From contig NZ_UFUW01000001.1 in the NCBI RefSeq assembly GCF_900460955.1, positions 248,001-312,000 on the forward strand: DNA of 64,000 bases, in the 5' to 3' direction. The stretch is from Cardiobacterium valvarum (GTDB lineage Bacteria > Pseudomonadota > Gammaproteobacteria > Cardiobacteriales > Cardiobacteriaceae). The first letter of the stretch is position 1. Each line of letters begins with the position of its first letter. The notes beneath the pieces were generated by a model. That model made no database searches. It was not told the DNA's origin and saw only the letters and a program-made list of their open reading frames with translations. Positions 29,116 through 37,772 of the stretch are shown here, piece by piece. The position numbers were made by a program, and so were the translations under genes.

Positions 29116-30503
29116 TGGCCGATTTCGAACAACAAGAAGAACGCCTGCGCCAGCCGCCGCATTCGCAGGATGCCGAACAGGCCGTGCTGGCGGGCGTGCT
29201 GCTCGATGCCAACATGTGGGACAAAGTCACCGGACGGGTGAGCGTGCCCGACTTCTACAACCGCGCGCACCAGCTCATCTACAAGGCGATAGAAACCGTC
29301 GCCACGCGCAACCAGGAAGCGCTGGACGTCGTCACCGTCGCTGATGCCCTGCGCGAAGCGGGCGAACTCGACAACTGTGGCGGCACGGCCTACCTCGCCA
29401 GCCTCGCCGACGCCTACGGCAGCGCGCAAAACGTCGCCGCCTACGCCGACATCGTGCGCGAAGCCTCCATCCTGCGCGCCCTTTTAAAAAGCAGCGGTGA
29501 AATCGCACAAAGCGTGTACCAGCCCGAAGGCCGCAGTGCCGCGCAACTGCTGGACAGCGCCGAACAGCGCGTCTTCGACATCAAAAACCAATACCAGCAA
29601 CACAAAGAAGACGGCTTCCACCCAATCAAAAACGTCCTCGCCGACACCGTGCAATACCTGCAAGAAGTCAGCCAGCGCGGCAGCGACGTCATCGGCATCC
29701 CCACCGGCTTCAAAGACCTCGACAAAATGACCGCCGGCATGCAGGCGGGCGACCTCATCATCATCGCCGGCCGCCCCTCGATGGGGAAAACCACCTTCGC
29801 CATGAACATCGCCGAAGCCGTCGCTATCGGTGCCAAACAGCCCGTTGCCGTCTTCTCGCTGGAAATGCCCGCGCGGGCGCTGGTGCTGCGCATGATGTCC
29901 TCGCTGGGCAACATTGACCAGTCACAACTGCGCAAAGGCGACATCAAGGGCAACGATACGCGCGGCAAACTGGCGCTCGCTGTCAGCCAGCTGCAAAACG
30001 CGCCGCTCTACATCGACGACGGCTCGAACCTCACCATCACCGAACTGCGCGCGCGGGTGCGCCGCCTGAAAAGCGAAGTTGGCGCGCTCGGCCTCGTCCT
30101 CGTTGACTACCTGCAACTCATGCAACTGCCGGACAGCCGCGACGACAACCGCGCCTCGCTCATCGGCGAAATCTCGCGCGGCCTGAAACTGCTCGCCAAA
30201 GAAATGGAGGTGCCCGTCATCGCCCTCTCCCAGCTCTCGCGCCAGGTCGAACACCGCCCGAACAAACGCCCGATCATGTCGGACATCCGCGAATCCGGCG
30301 CCATCGAACAGGACGCCGACGTCATCATGTTTGTCTACCGCGACGAAGTCTATAACCCCGACTCGCCGGAAAAAGGCATCGCCGAAATCGTCATCGGCAA
30401 ACAAAGAAACGGCCCTATCGGCACCGTCAAACTCAGCTTCCTCGGCCAGTACCTCAAATTCGGCGATCTTGCCCAGGGCTACTCGGAAGGCTTCGACGAA
30501 TGA
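29115..30503 (+). CDS. dnaB: Replicative DNA helicase DnaB
   Basis: Hexameric 5'-3' helicase of the replication fork. The 462-aa protein has the N-terminal helical domain (RQPPHSQDAEQAVLAGVLLD), linker, and a RecA-like C-terminal domain with Walker A GRPSMGKTTFA (residues ~219-229), Walker B LVLVDYLQLM, and the SDIRESGAIEQDADVIMFVYRDE arginine-finger region. No intein is present. Its start codon overlaps the plsC stop (TGATGG), an unusual coupling of a replication gene to lipid synthesis. Confidence 0.97.
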   Translation: MADFEQQEERLRQPPHSQDAEQAVLAGVLLDANMWDKVTGRVSVPDFYNRAHQLIYKAIETVATRNQEALDVVTVADALREAGELDNCGGTAYLASLADAYGSAQNVAAYADIVREASILRALLKSSGEIAQSVYQPEGRSAAQLLDSAEQRVFDIKNQYQQHKEDGFHPIKNVLADTVQYLQEVSQRGSDVIGIPTGFKDLDKMTAGMQAGDLIIIAGRPSMGKTTFAMNIAEAVAIGAKQPVAVFSLEMPARALVLRMMSSLGNIDQSQLRKGDIKGNDTRGKLALAVSQLQNAPLYIDDGSNLTITELRARVRRLKSEVGALGLVLVDYLQLMQLPDSRDDNRASLIGEISRGLKLLAKEMEVPVIALSQLSRQVEHRPNKRPIMSDIRESGAIEQDADVIMFVYRDEVYNPDSPEKGIAEIVIGKQRNGPIGTVKLSFLGQYLKFGDLAQGYSEGFDE

Positions 30504-30690
30504 TGCCCGCCAAGCGGCGTAAATACTGACTTCTCGTGCAGGGTAGGTCTTCCCCCCACCATGTCGGAGGTGCAGGAACATTTGCGGCGGGCTAAAGCCC
30601 GCGCCTTTTTCGCCGCCGTCCGCGCAAAAAATTTGCATAATAAACAAGCCGTCACGAGTGGCGGCACCCACCCCCACCACAGGAGTACCC
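30504..30690. repeat. Dispersed repeat and terminator between dnaB and the PTS gene
   Basis: Bases 30508-30530 hold the repeat core GCCAAGCGGCGTAAATACTG, followed by a diverged copy of the GTAGGGTGGGC...CCCACC palindrome (30537-30565). Bases 30590-30612 form GCGGGCTAAAGCCCGC followed by CTTTTT, a likely dnaB terminator. The remaining 75 bases before the PTS gene are more AT-rich and probably carry its promoter. Confidence 0.65.
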
Positions 30691-32553
30691 ATGCAACTCA
30701 CCAACGCCCTCATCCGTCTCGGCTCCACCGCCAGGGACAAAACGGACGCCATCCGCCAGGTCGCGACCCTACTTGCTGAAAACGGCAAAGTCGAGCCCGC
30801 CTATGTGGACGGCATGCTCGCGCGAGAAGCCCAGGAAAACACCTATCTCGGCAACGGCGTCGCTATCCCGCACGGCACACCGCAAAGCCGCGATCTCATC
30901 AAGGAAACCGCCATCGCCGTGCTGCAAGTGCCGGACGGCGTTGATTGGGAAGACGACGAACCCGCCTACCTCATCGTCGGCATCGCTGCCGGCGATAACG
31001 AACACCTCGGCGTGCTGAAACGCCTCAGTACCGTCGTCGGCGACGAAGACGTCGCGGCGCGGCTCGCCAAAACCACCGATCCCGACGACATCCGCGAAAC
31101 CCTGTCCTCCGTCGCTGCCGACGCCGCACCCGCCGCTGCCGCCCCCGCAAGCGGCAAATACATCATCGGCATCACCTCCTGCCCGACCGGCGTCGCCCAC
31201 ACCTACATGGCGCAGGAAGCCCTGGAAATCGGCGCACGCGCCCTGGGGCACGAAGTCAAAATCGAAACCCAGGGCAGTGTCGGCGCTGCGAACGTACTCA
31301 CGCCGCAAGACATCGCCCGCGCCGATGTCGTCATCATCGCCGCCGATACCAACGTTGACCCCGCCCGCTTCGCCGGCAAACGCCTCTACCGCACCGGCAC
31401 CAAAGCGGCCATCAACGATGCCGCCAAAGTCATCAATACCGCCTTCAGCGAAGCGCCCGTCTTCGCCGCCGACAGCGCCGCTGCCGCAGCGGGCGACGCC
31501 AAACCGGAACGCAGCGGCGTGTACAAACACCTGATGACCGGCGTCTCCTACATGCTGCCCTTCGTCGTCGCCGGCGGTCTGCTGATCGCCCTCGGCTTCG
31601 CCTTCGCCTCCTTCCAGTTCGGCGAAAAAGGCATCTTCATCTACGAAGATGCTTACAAAGGCACCTTCGCCGCCAACCTCTTCTGGGCGGGCAAAGCCGC
31701 GTTCGAGCTCTTCATTCCCGTCCTCGGCGGCTACATCGCCTATTCCATCGCCGGACGGCCAGGCATCGCGCCGGGTATGGTCGGCGCGCTCATTGCCAAC
31801 CAGATTGGCGCCGGCTTTTTGGGCGCGATACTGGCGGGCTTCATGGCCGGCTATCTCGTCGCCTTCCTCGCCAAAACCATCAAACTGCCACGCGAACTGG
31901 AAAGCCTGAAACCGATGATCATCCTGCCACTCCTCGGCACGGCCATCGTCGCCCTCATGATGTATTACGTCGTCGGCAAACCCGTCGGCAGCCTCATGGC
32001 CGCGCTGACCGCCTGGCTGGAAACCCAGCAAAACGCCAAAGGCTTCGCCGCCTTCCTCCTCGGTGGCCTGCTCGGCGGCATGATGGCGCTCGACATGGGC
32101 GGCCCGGTGAACAAAGCCGCCTACACCGTCTCCACCGCCCTCATCGGCAGCAACATTTTCTTCCCGATGGCCGCGACCATGGCCGCCGGCATGACCCCGC
32201 CGCTCGCCATCTTCTGCGCGACGCTGCTCTTCAAAAACCGCTTCACCGTCGAAGAACGCGAAGCCGGCAAAGCCGCCGGCATCCTCGGCCTGTCCTTCAT
32301 CACCGAAGGCGCGATCCCCTTTGCCGCAAAAGATCCGCTGCGCGTCATCCCGGCACTGGTCATCGGTTCGGCAGTCACGGGCGCCCTCAGCGTCGCCTTC
32401 GGCTGCGGCCTGCATGCCCCGCACGGCGGCGTGTTCGTCCTCTTCATCCCGAACGCGGTTGACCACGTCCTGCTCTACGCCGTTGCCATCCTCGCCGGCA
32501 CCGCCGTCAGCACCGCCTGCCTCGGCCTCTTCAAAAAACGCCTTACCGCTTAA
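30691..32553 (+). CDS. Fructose-type PTS permease, EIIA-EIIB-EIIC fusion
   Basis: Imports and phosphorylates a fructose-like sugar using phosphate from HPr. The 620-aa protein is one chain with three parts: EIIA at residues 1-142 (phosphorylated His61 in AIPHGTP), EIIB at ~155-255 (Cys164 in [15 protein letters not shown]), and a membrane EIIC at ~275-620 with about ten helices ([31 protein letters not shown]). The ATG at 30691 has a CAGGAG ribosome-binding site. EIIA is fused directly to EIIBC; no fruK or HPr-domain fruB gene is adjacent, so these must be elsewhere or absent. Specificity for fructose is inferred from family similarity. Confidence 0.88.
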   Translation: MQLTNALIRLGSTARDKTDAIRQVATLLAENGKVEPAYVDGMLAREAQENTYLGNGVAIPHGTPQSRDLIKETAIAVLQVPDGVDWEDDEPAYLIVGIAAGDNEHLGVLKRLSTVVGDEDVAARLAKTTDPDDIRETLSSVAADAAPAAAAPASGKYIIGITSCPTGVAHTYMAQEALEIGARALGHEVKIETQGSVGAANVLTPQDIARADVVIIAADTNVDPARFAGKRLYRTGTKAAINDAAKVINTAFSEAPVFAADSAAAAAGDAKPERSGVYKHLMTGVSYMLPFVVAGGLLIALGFAFASFQFGEKGIFIYEDAYKGTFAANLFWAGKAAFELFIPVLGGYIAYSIAGRPGIAPGMVGALIANQIGAGFLGAILAGFMAGYLVAFLAKTIKLPRELESLKPMIILPLLGTAIVALMMYYVVGKPVGSLMAALTAWLETQQNAKGFAAFLLGGLLGGMMALDMGGPVNKAAYTVSTALIGSNIFFPMAATMAAGMTPPLAIFCATLLFKNRFTVEEREAGKAAGILGLSFITEGAIPFAAKDPLRVIPALVIGSAVTGALSVAFGCGLHAPHGGVFVLFIPNAVDHVLLYAVAILAGTAVSTACLGLFKKRLTA

Positions 32554-32605
32554 ATCACAACCGCAGGGCGGCCTACCGCCCTGCCTTACCCCGCCTGGAA
32601 ATCCC

Positions 32606-33325
32606 ATGAAAAACACCTGCCTGCTCCTCACCGCCTTCGCCAGCCTCCTCACCGCCTGCGACCAACCTACGACGCCCAAAGCGAACAACACTCCTGCCGT
32701 CAAAATAGAAAACACCGCTACCACAAGCGACAAACCCGCCGCCAAAGCGGAAGACACCGCAGCCGCAAGCGATAAACCCGCCGCCCAAGCGGAAAACGCC
32801 GCTGCCACAGGCGATAAACCCGCCGCCAAAGCGGAAAACGCCGCTGCCGCAAGCGACAAACCTGCCGCCAAAGCGGAGAGCGCTGCCGGCGACAACAAAA
32901 CTGACACTGCACCACCCGCCACCCCGCCCACCTTCAAAACCGCCGCCGAAGCCCTGCCGTACCTCGAAAGCCTCCTGCCCTACGACATCGCCGACAGTAG
33001 TTTCCGCAGCGTCCGCCTCGACAACAACACCTACACCTTCACCGCCGTCATCAAAGGCGTGGAAGACGCCGCCGCCTTCCAGGCCGGACACGACATGGCC
33101 GCACTGCAAACCGCCTACCGCAAAGGCAGCCTGCCCTACCTCTGCACGCAAGAACCGCTGGCGACCCTGTGGGCGAAGAAAAAAATCCGCAATATCCACC
33201 TCGATTATCAGGATGAACACGGCAGCCCCATCATGCAAAACGACATCGATGCCGCCGCCTGCACTGATGTCGAAGCCCCGGCAACCCCGATTACCCCGAA
33301 ACCCGTGTCCGCAGCGGCGGGCTGA
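32606..33325 (+). CDS. Lipoprotein with four 14-residue repeats
   Basis: 239-aa lipoprotein of unknown function. The signal peptide ends in the lipobox LTAC with Cys18. Residues 41-96 are four tandem copies of SDKPAAKAENAAA-type 14-mers, rich in Ala, Lys, Asp and Pro, likely an extended spacer that holds the C-terminal domain away from the membrane. Residues ~110-235 form a compact domain (TAAEALPYLESLLPYDIADSS, TFTAVIKGVEDAAAFQAG, three cysteines). Asp at +2 after Cys18 would favour inner-membrane retention under the E. coli Lol rule, which may not hold here. It is 52 bases downstream of the PTS gene. Confidence 0.75.
   Translation: MKNTCLLLTAFASLLTACDQPTTPKANNTPAVKIENTATTSDKPAAKAEDTAAASDKPAAQAENAAATGDKPAAKAENAAAASDKPAAKAESAAGDNKTDTAPPATPPTFKTAAEALPYLESLLPYDIADSSFRSVRLDNNTYTFTAVIKGVEDAAAFQAGHDMAALQTAYRKGSLPYLCTQEPLATLWAKKKIRNIHLDYQDEHGSPIMQNDIDAAACTDVEAPATPITPKPVSAAAG
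32726..32893 (+). repeat. Four in-frame 42-bp tandem repeats (VNTR candidate)
   Basis: Four copies of a 42-bp unit encoding SDKPAAKAEDTAAA-like 14-mers in the lipoprotein gene, differing at a few positions. Multiples of 42 keep the frame, so copy number could vary among strains without loss of the protein. Confidence 0.8.
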
Positions 33326-33414
33326 ATGCCAAAGCGCAGGACGGGATTCGCAAAGGCAGGGCCCGTCAAGTGGCGTCCTCATCAACCCATCACCCCGACA
33401 CCCTCCATAACCTC

Positions 33415-34644
33415 ATGAAAAAAACGCTCTTCCTCCTCACCTTGCCTCTTGCCGCCTACGCCGCCGACACCGCCGTTCCCGCCGATGCTGACCTGCAACA
33501 CTACCTGGATAGCGCCCAGGCAGGCGACCACCTCACCCTCGCGCCCGCCACCTATCACGGCAACTTCGTGGTCAACACCCCCATTACCCTGAGCGGCAGC
33601 ACGACGGGCGAGACCGTCCTCGACGGCGGCGGCAAAGGCAAAGTGCTGCACATCAAGGCGCCGGACAGCACCATCGAACACCTCACCGTGCAGCATTCCG
33701 GCAGCAGCCTCTTTGACATGGACGCCGGCATCTTCGCTGACAGGGGCGCGCACAACATCCGCATCCACCACAACCACGCCCGCGACAACCTCTTCGGCAT
33801 CTACGTCTGGGGACCGGAAAAAGGCATTGTCGAACACAACACCATCACCGGCCAGGCGACAGGTCGCGTCAATGACCGGGGCAACGGCATCCAGCTCTGG
33901 AAAAGCCTGCATACCGTCATCCGCAACAACACCATCAGCGGCGGGCGCGACGGCATCTACGTCACCAACAGCAAATACAACCTCTTTGAAAATAACACCA
34001 TCAGCGGCATCCGCTTCGGCATCCACTACATGTACACCGAAGACAGCGAAGTGAAAAACAACCACCTCTCCGACCTCGAATCCGCCTACGTCATCATGTT
34101 CTCGAACCGCATCACCGTGCGCGACAACGAAAGCGACAACAGCCGCGAGCACGGCCTCATGCTCAACGCCGTCAACCAGTCGGAAATCAGTGGCAACCGC
34201 ATCAAGGGTGCCAACAAATGCGTCTTCCTCTACAACGCCAACCAGAATGGCTTCCACCACAACCACTTCAGTAACTGCGCCATCGGCGTGCATTCCACCG
34301 CCGGTTCAACGGACAGCCGCATCCACGACAACGCCTACATTGGCAACCAGACCCAAGTCATGTACGTCGGCACCCGCCACATCGAATGGTCAAACGACGA
34401 GCACGGCAACTACTGGAGCGACAACAGCGCCTTCGACCTGAACGGCGACGGCATCGCCGACATGCCCTACCGCCCGAACAATATCCTCGACCAAGTGCTG
34501 TGGCGCGCGCCGAACGCGAAAATCCTCATCAACAGCCCGGCGGCACAACTGCTCAAATACGCTCAACAACAATTCCCCGCCATCCACCCCGGCGGCGTGG
34601 TGGACAGCCACCCGCTGATGAGCCCGCCGACGGTCACACCATAA
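33415..34644 (+). CDS. nosD: NosD-like periplasmic copper-binding/beta-helix protein
   Basis: 409-aa exported protein resembling NosD, the periplasmic factor that helps deliver copper to nitrous oxide reductase with the NosFY ABC transporter. The ATG at 33415 begins a signal peptide (MKKTLFLLTLPLAAYA, cut before ADT). The body is a right-handed parallel beta-helix with many NxI/NTI rungs (NIRIHHNHARDN, VIRNNTISGGRDGIYVTNS, FENNTISGIRFGIHYMYTEDSEVKNNHL). The FGIHYMYTxxSxVxxN and NYWSDNSAFDLNGDGIAD segments are typical of NosD/NosD-like proteins. No nosZ, nosF, nosY or nosL is adjacent; the downstream side is a scar of mobile-element remnants. Confidence 0.85.
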   Translation: MKKTLFLLTLPLAAYAADTAVPADADLQHYLDSAQAGDHLTLAPATYHGNFVVNTPITLSGSTTGETVLDGGGKGKVLHIKAPDSTIEHLTVQHSGSSLFDMDAGIFADRGAHNIRIHHNHARDNLFGIYVWGPEKGIVEHNTITGQATGRVNDRGNGIQLWKSLHTVIRNNTISGGRDGIYVTNSKYNLFENNTISGIRFGIHYMYTEDSEVKNNHLSDLESAYVIMFSNRITVRDNESDNSREHGLMLNAVNQSEISGNRIKGANKCVFLYNANQNGFHHNHFSNCAIGVHSTAGSTDSRIHDNAYIGNQTQVMYVGTRHIEWSNDEHGNYWSDNSAFDLNGDGIADMPYRPNNILDQVLWRAPNAKILINSPAAQLLKYAQQQFPAIHPGGVVDSHPLMSPPTVTP

Positions 34645-34686
34645 ATAACCACCAGGCGCGGCAAACGAACAGCACAGTAGCCACCC

Positions 34687-34867
34687 ATGCCTCACTTCAC
34701 CCCCGACCTCGCCAATCCGCACAGCTGTGGCTGGCCGTCGCCATCAGCGTTTTGCGCAGTGACTACGCCGCCAGCCGCACCACCTATTTTGCCCCTGCCT
34801 CGTCTGCGACCCGCAGGGGCTGACCATCTATGCCCGCGGCAGCAGCATCCAGCAAGGTGTAACGGAC
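34687..34867 (+). pseudogene. Decayed paralogue of the 51847-53097 membrane protein
   Basis: A fragment with two frame changes. It starts MPHFTPDLANPHSCGW, matching MSNFIPDLNDPRTRGW at the N-terminus of the intact protein. It then jumps about 45 codons to LWLAVAISVLRSDYAASRTTYFAPA (intact protein: LLWLMLGIFLTPRYYATSQAGGNLHAPA) and, after another shift, VCDPQGLTIYARGSS (intact: ICDPQGLTIYDSNQR). It is cut off by the end of the mobile-element remnant at 34856. Confidence 0.75.
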
Positions 34868-35241
34868 AAAACGGGTGCTTTTGAGACTATTCCTTCGCAA
34901 AATAAGCCTTTATAAACCGTACCTTATTCTCCTTTTTTAGCCCGTGATGGCACTTCAAAAGCCGCTTCATGTCGCCGAATTTCCCTTCCAGCAGGTGGGT
35001 CGTGTTCGGGATGTTCAGCTCAGGAAAATCCTCAATAGGTAAACAGCCATCGTTGTCAGCCAGTCATGCAGGTTCGTTGCGGGGTTGCGCAAGTCGCTTT
35101 CGTGACCGCTTTGGCAAGATGGCGGCGGATGGTTTTGAGCCGCAAAAAGGGCGTTTTTTGTCTTCAAAGGCTTTCAACTCCTGAAAGCCTTGCAGCGTAA
35201 GGGTTACAGTGTTTTTTAGCACCCGTTTTGTCCATTACGCC
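34856..35241 (-). mobile_element. Internally deleted IS remnant, copy 1
   Basis: A 386-bp element with 23-bp terminal inverted repeats: left GGTGTAACGGACAAAACGGG, right (reverse complement) GGCGTAATGGACAAAACGGG, differing at two positions. The minus-strand remnants of a transposase include a C-terminal LLEGKF-type segment (34950-35020) and an N-terminal zinc-ribbon region (35150-35220). A sister with the same organisation lies at 40302-40780. It interrupts the pseudogene on its left and abuts an IS4-like right end on its right. No target duplication is visible. Confidence 0.75.
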
Positions 35242-35374
35242 CGAGATTATCGCCCCTGCGCTCCTGGAAGGGATGTTTAAGCTGCCAACACAGGAATTAT
35301 TGGAGTTTATGACACTGGAAGAGATAAGGGGGCCGCATGGGTTGTTCGGGGTGGAGATGGGGAGATACCTATGG
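35242..35374 (+). mobile_element. Right-end fragment of the IS4-like element
   Basis: About 130 bp closely matching 13045-13178 of the other copy: the segment encoding APALLEGMFKLPTQELLEFMT, then RGPHGLFGVEMGRYL, and the terminal repeat TGGGGAGATACCTATGG (one mismatch to the intact 17-bp end). It is followed by TCAAGCGGCGTAAATACTGG, the same junction as in the longer copy. The rest of the element has been lost. Confidence 0.85.
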
Positions 35375-35412
35375 TCAAGCGGCGTAAATACTGGATCTAC
35401 CAAGTGATGCCG

Positions 35413-36249
35413 TTACGCACCGCGCGGCGGGAAATCCAGCTCGCCATAGTCGTGGGCGGCGGTGTGGCGCAGGGCAGTAACAACCCAGTCGCCCGCCTGT
35501 TGTACGGCGTCTTGTAGCGGTTTACCAGCAAGCAGGGCAGCGGTGAGCGCAGCGTGGAAAGCGTCACCGGTGCCTTTAACGTCGCTCGCGATGCGCGGAT
35601 GGCGGGTGACGGCAACGTTGTCACGGGTGACGATGAGGTTGGCGATGTGATCGGCGTCGCTGCCGGGGCTGCTGGTGACGACGACGGTATGCAGCCGTTC
35701 GCCGAGCAGGCGGCGCGCGGCGGCGACGGTTTCCGCCTCACGCTGCGGGGCGGTGCCGCTCAGGTAGCCGAGTTCGTAGTGGTTTGGGGTGATGAGGTCG
35801 GCACAGGCGGCGAGGCGTTCGCGGTAGCAGGCGGCGAGTTCGGGGCGGACGTAGAGGCCGCAGTTGTCGTCGCCCAGGACAGGGTCGATGCCGATGTGAA
35901 TGGCAGGAATGCGTGCTTTCAGGGCGTCAAGCCAGTCGGCAAGCAGCATCGCCTGTTCGGTGCTGCCAAGGTAGCCGAGGATGACGGCGCGGGTGCTTGC
36001 CAGCGCGCGGCGGCGGTCAAGGTCGGCGAGGTAGCCCGCGAACCAGTCGGCGGGGATGGCGCCACCGTGGATGGTGTCGTAGTGCGGGGTGTTGGAGAAG
36101 AGGACGGTCGGCACGGCAGCGGCGGTGAGACCGTGCGCGGCGAGTGTCGGCAGGGCGGCATTGTTGCCGACGGTGCCATAGACGACTTGCGACTGGATGC
36201 TGATGACATCAAGCGGTAGCGGGTTGCGGGAAGCGTAGTCAAGGGACAT
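35413..36249 (-). CDS. pdxK: Pyridoxine/pyridoxal/pyridoxamine kinase
   Basis: Phosphorylates B6 vitamers to PLP, PNP and PMP in the salvage pathway. The 278-aa ribokinase-fold protein matches PdxK rather than PdxY: SIQSQVVYGTVGNNAALPTL, VPTVLFSNTPHYDTIHGGAIPADWF, DPVLGDDNCGLYV, ITPNHYELGYL and the anion-hole/catalytic Asp in VKGTGDAFHA. An AAGGAAAC ribosome-binding site precedes the ATG. It ends a four-gene minus-strand run with yggS and yjdM, linking B6 salvage with PLP homeostasis. Confidence 0.93.
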   Translation of the reverse strand: MSLDYASRNPLPLDVISIQSQVVYGTVGNNAALPTLAAHGLTAAAVPTVLFSNTPHYDTIHGGAIPADWFAGYLADLDRRRALASTRAVILGYLGSTEQAMLLADWLDALKARIPAIHIGIDPVLGDDNCGLYVRPELAACYRERLAACADLITPNHYELGYLSGTAPQREAETVAAARRLLGERLHTVVVTSSPGSDADHIANLIVTRDNVAVTRHPRIASDVKGTGDAFHAALTAALLAGKPLQDAVQQAGDWVVTALRHTAAHDYGELDFPPRGA

Positions 36250-36274
36250 GAGGTTTCCTTTGTGAGTGGGGTTA

Positions 36275-36937
36275 TCAGTATGCCGGTTTGGGGAGGATTT
36301 TCACCAGCGGCGCGACGGTGATGAGGCTGACAGCATCCGCCGCCAGGGTCACGGGGGTGGCAATGACGGCGGCGGCCAGGCCGGGGAGGTTAGTTTTGTA
36401 CCCTTCGAGTTGCAGGTGCAGGGTGCGGTTGATGGGGAGGGTGCTGTCGGCAGCGGGCAGTTGCGTCGGTGCAGGGTAGTAGGTGCCGGAGATGAGGCGT
36501 TCCAGCAGGTATTCACCGTGTTCACCAGGCTCAACGTTGCCCATGCGCTTGAGCAGGGCAAGGTCGGCGGCGCTGGGGCGGTAGGCGAGGCGGAACAAGG
36601 TGACGAAGCTGTTTTTTGCCGCATCATCGATGATGATGACCGGGTTTTCACCGATGAGGTAGAAGGGGGTACTGAGGTCGGCAGTGAGGTATTTGACGAG
36701 GCGGTCATTGCTGGCTTTGTCGGCGACGTACCAGTTTTTTTCGCCGACAAGGATGAGGGTGCCCGCCGGGATGCCGCCCCCCGCTTGCCGTGTGACGCGC
36801 AAGGTGAGGAGGCGGTCTGTGCCGATGTCGGTGTAGGTGGGGGTGCGGCGGGGGACGCTCTGCCAGAGGTTGCTGGTGCAGCCGCCGTGTGCAAGGACAA
36901 AGACGGCGAGCAGGGCGGGGGTATAGCGCAGTTTCAT
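36275..36937 (-). CDS. Hypothetical lipoprotein between yggS and pdxK
   Basis: 220-aa predicted lipoprotein. The ATG at 36937 starts MKLRYTPALLAVFVLAHGGC; the lipobox HGGC is slightly unusual at -3. The mature part has beta-type segments (RLLTLRVTRQAGGGIPAGTLILVGEKNWYVAD, PFYLIGENPVIIIDD, TLHLQLEGYKT) and a hydrophobic C-terminal stretch (LPGLAAAVIATPVTLAADAVSLITVAPLV) that could insert in or lie on a membrane. I do not recognise the family. It sits 25 bases upstream of pdxK and 68 bases downstream of yggS, so it is probably in the same transcript. Confidence 0.7.
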   Translation of the reverse strand: MKLRYTPALLAVFVLAHGGCTSNLWQSVPRRTPTYTDIGTDRLLTLRVTRQAGGGIPAGTLILVGEKNWYVADKASNDRLVKYLTADLSTPFYLIGENPVIIIDDAAKNSFVTLFRLAYRPSAADLALLKRMGNVEPGEHGEYLLERLISGTYYPAPTQLPAADSTLPINRTLHLQLEGYKTNLPGLAAAVIATPVTLAADAVSLITVAPLVKILPKPAY

Positions 36938-37005
36938 GGTTCGCACTTCTGAATGGTTTGGGGGCGGGAAGCCGGGCTTTATCCCGCTTGACGGTTGAGG
37001 ATGAC

Positions 37006-37770
37006 TCAATGCCCTCCCGGTACCAGTCCCGGCCAGTATTCGCTGTCCGGGGTGCGGCGTGCGCCGAAGATGGCCTGGCCGACGCGCACGGTGGTCGCGC
37101 CTTCGGCGATGGCCAGTTCAAAGTCGCCGGACATGCCCATGGAGAGTTCGGCAACGGCAGGGTTTTGTTGTTGCAGGCAATCGCGCAGTTCGCGCAGGCG
37201 GATGAAGCAGCGGCGCACCGCGTCTTTGTCGTCGGAAAAGAGGGCGAGGGTCATGAGGCCGCGCAGGCGCAGGCTGTTGTACTGCGGCAGGGCGCGGATG
37301 AAGGCTTCTGCTTCGTCGGGGGCGATACCGTATTTTTGCGGCTCGTCCGAGGTGTTGACCTGCACGAAGACATCCAGGCGGCGTCCTTCCTGTTGCAGAC
37401 GGCGGTCAAGGCTCTCGGCTATTTCCAGGCTGTCCAGCGCCTGAAATTCGGTAGCAAAGCGGGCGACGTATTTGACCTTGTTGCTTTGCAGGTGGCCGAT
37501 AACGGCCCAGTTGAGGCCATCCAGATCCGCCAGCGCCTGCCATTTGTCGTAGGCTTCCTGCACTTTGTTTTCGCCGAGCAGGCGGATGCCCGCTTCATAG
37601 GCGTAATGCAGGCGTTCGGCGGGCACGGTTTTGCTGACGGGTAACAGGCGCACACTGGCCGCATCACGTCCGCAGGCGGCGCAGGCGGCGGCGATGCGGG
37701 CGTTAATGTGGGCGAGGTTGGCGGTGATTTCGGCGGCGGTGGTCGCTTGCGGGTAGAGCGGGGCGGGCAT
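37006..37770 (-). CDS. yggS: YggS-family PLP homeostasis protein
   Basis: Binds and buffers pyridoxal-5'-phosphate (PLPBP/PROSC family); loss in other bacteria disturbs B6 pools and amino-acid balance. The 254-aa protein has the PLP lysine Lys47 in LLPVSKTVP, GENKVQEAYDKW, WAVIGHLQSNKVKYVARFA, VQVNTSDEPQKYG, and the phosphate-binding SMGMSGDFELAIAEGATTVRVGQAIFG. It lies two bases downstream of yjdM and in the same run as pdxK, which fits a shared role in B6 supply. Confidence 0.95.
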   Translation of the reverse strand: MPAPLYPQATTAAEITANLAHINARIAAACAACGRDAASVRLLPVSKTVPAERLHYAYEAGIRLLGENKVQEAYDKWQALADLDGLNWAVIGHLQSNKVKYVARFATEFQALDSLEIAESLDRRLQQEGRRLDVFVQVNTSDEPQKYGIAPDEAEAFIRALPQYNSLRLRGLMTLALFSDDKDAVRRCFIRLRELRDCLQQQNPAVAELSMGMSGDFELAIAEGATTVRVGQAIFGARRTPDSEYWPGLVPGGH

Positions 37771-37772
37771 GG

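Noticed and set aside
30769..32937. A 722-codon minus-strand open frame
   Set aside because: Antisense to the PTS permease and lipoprotein genes; composition is repetitive and no motif is seen.
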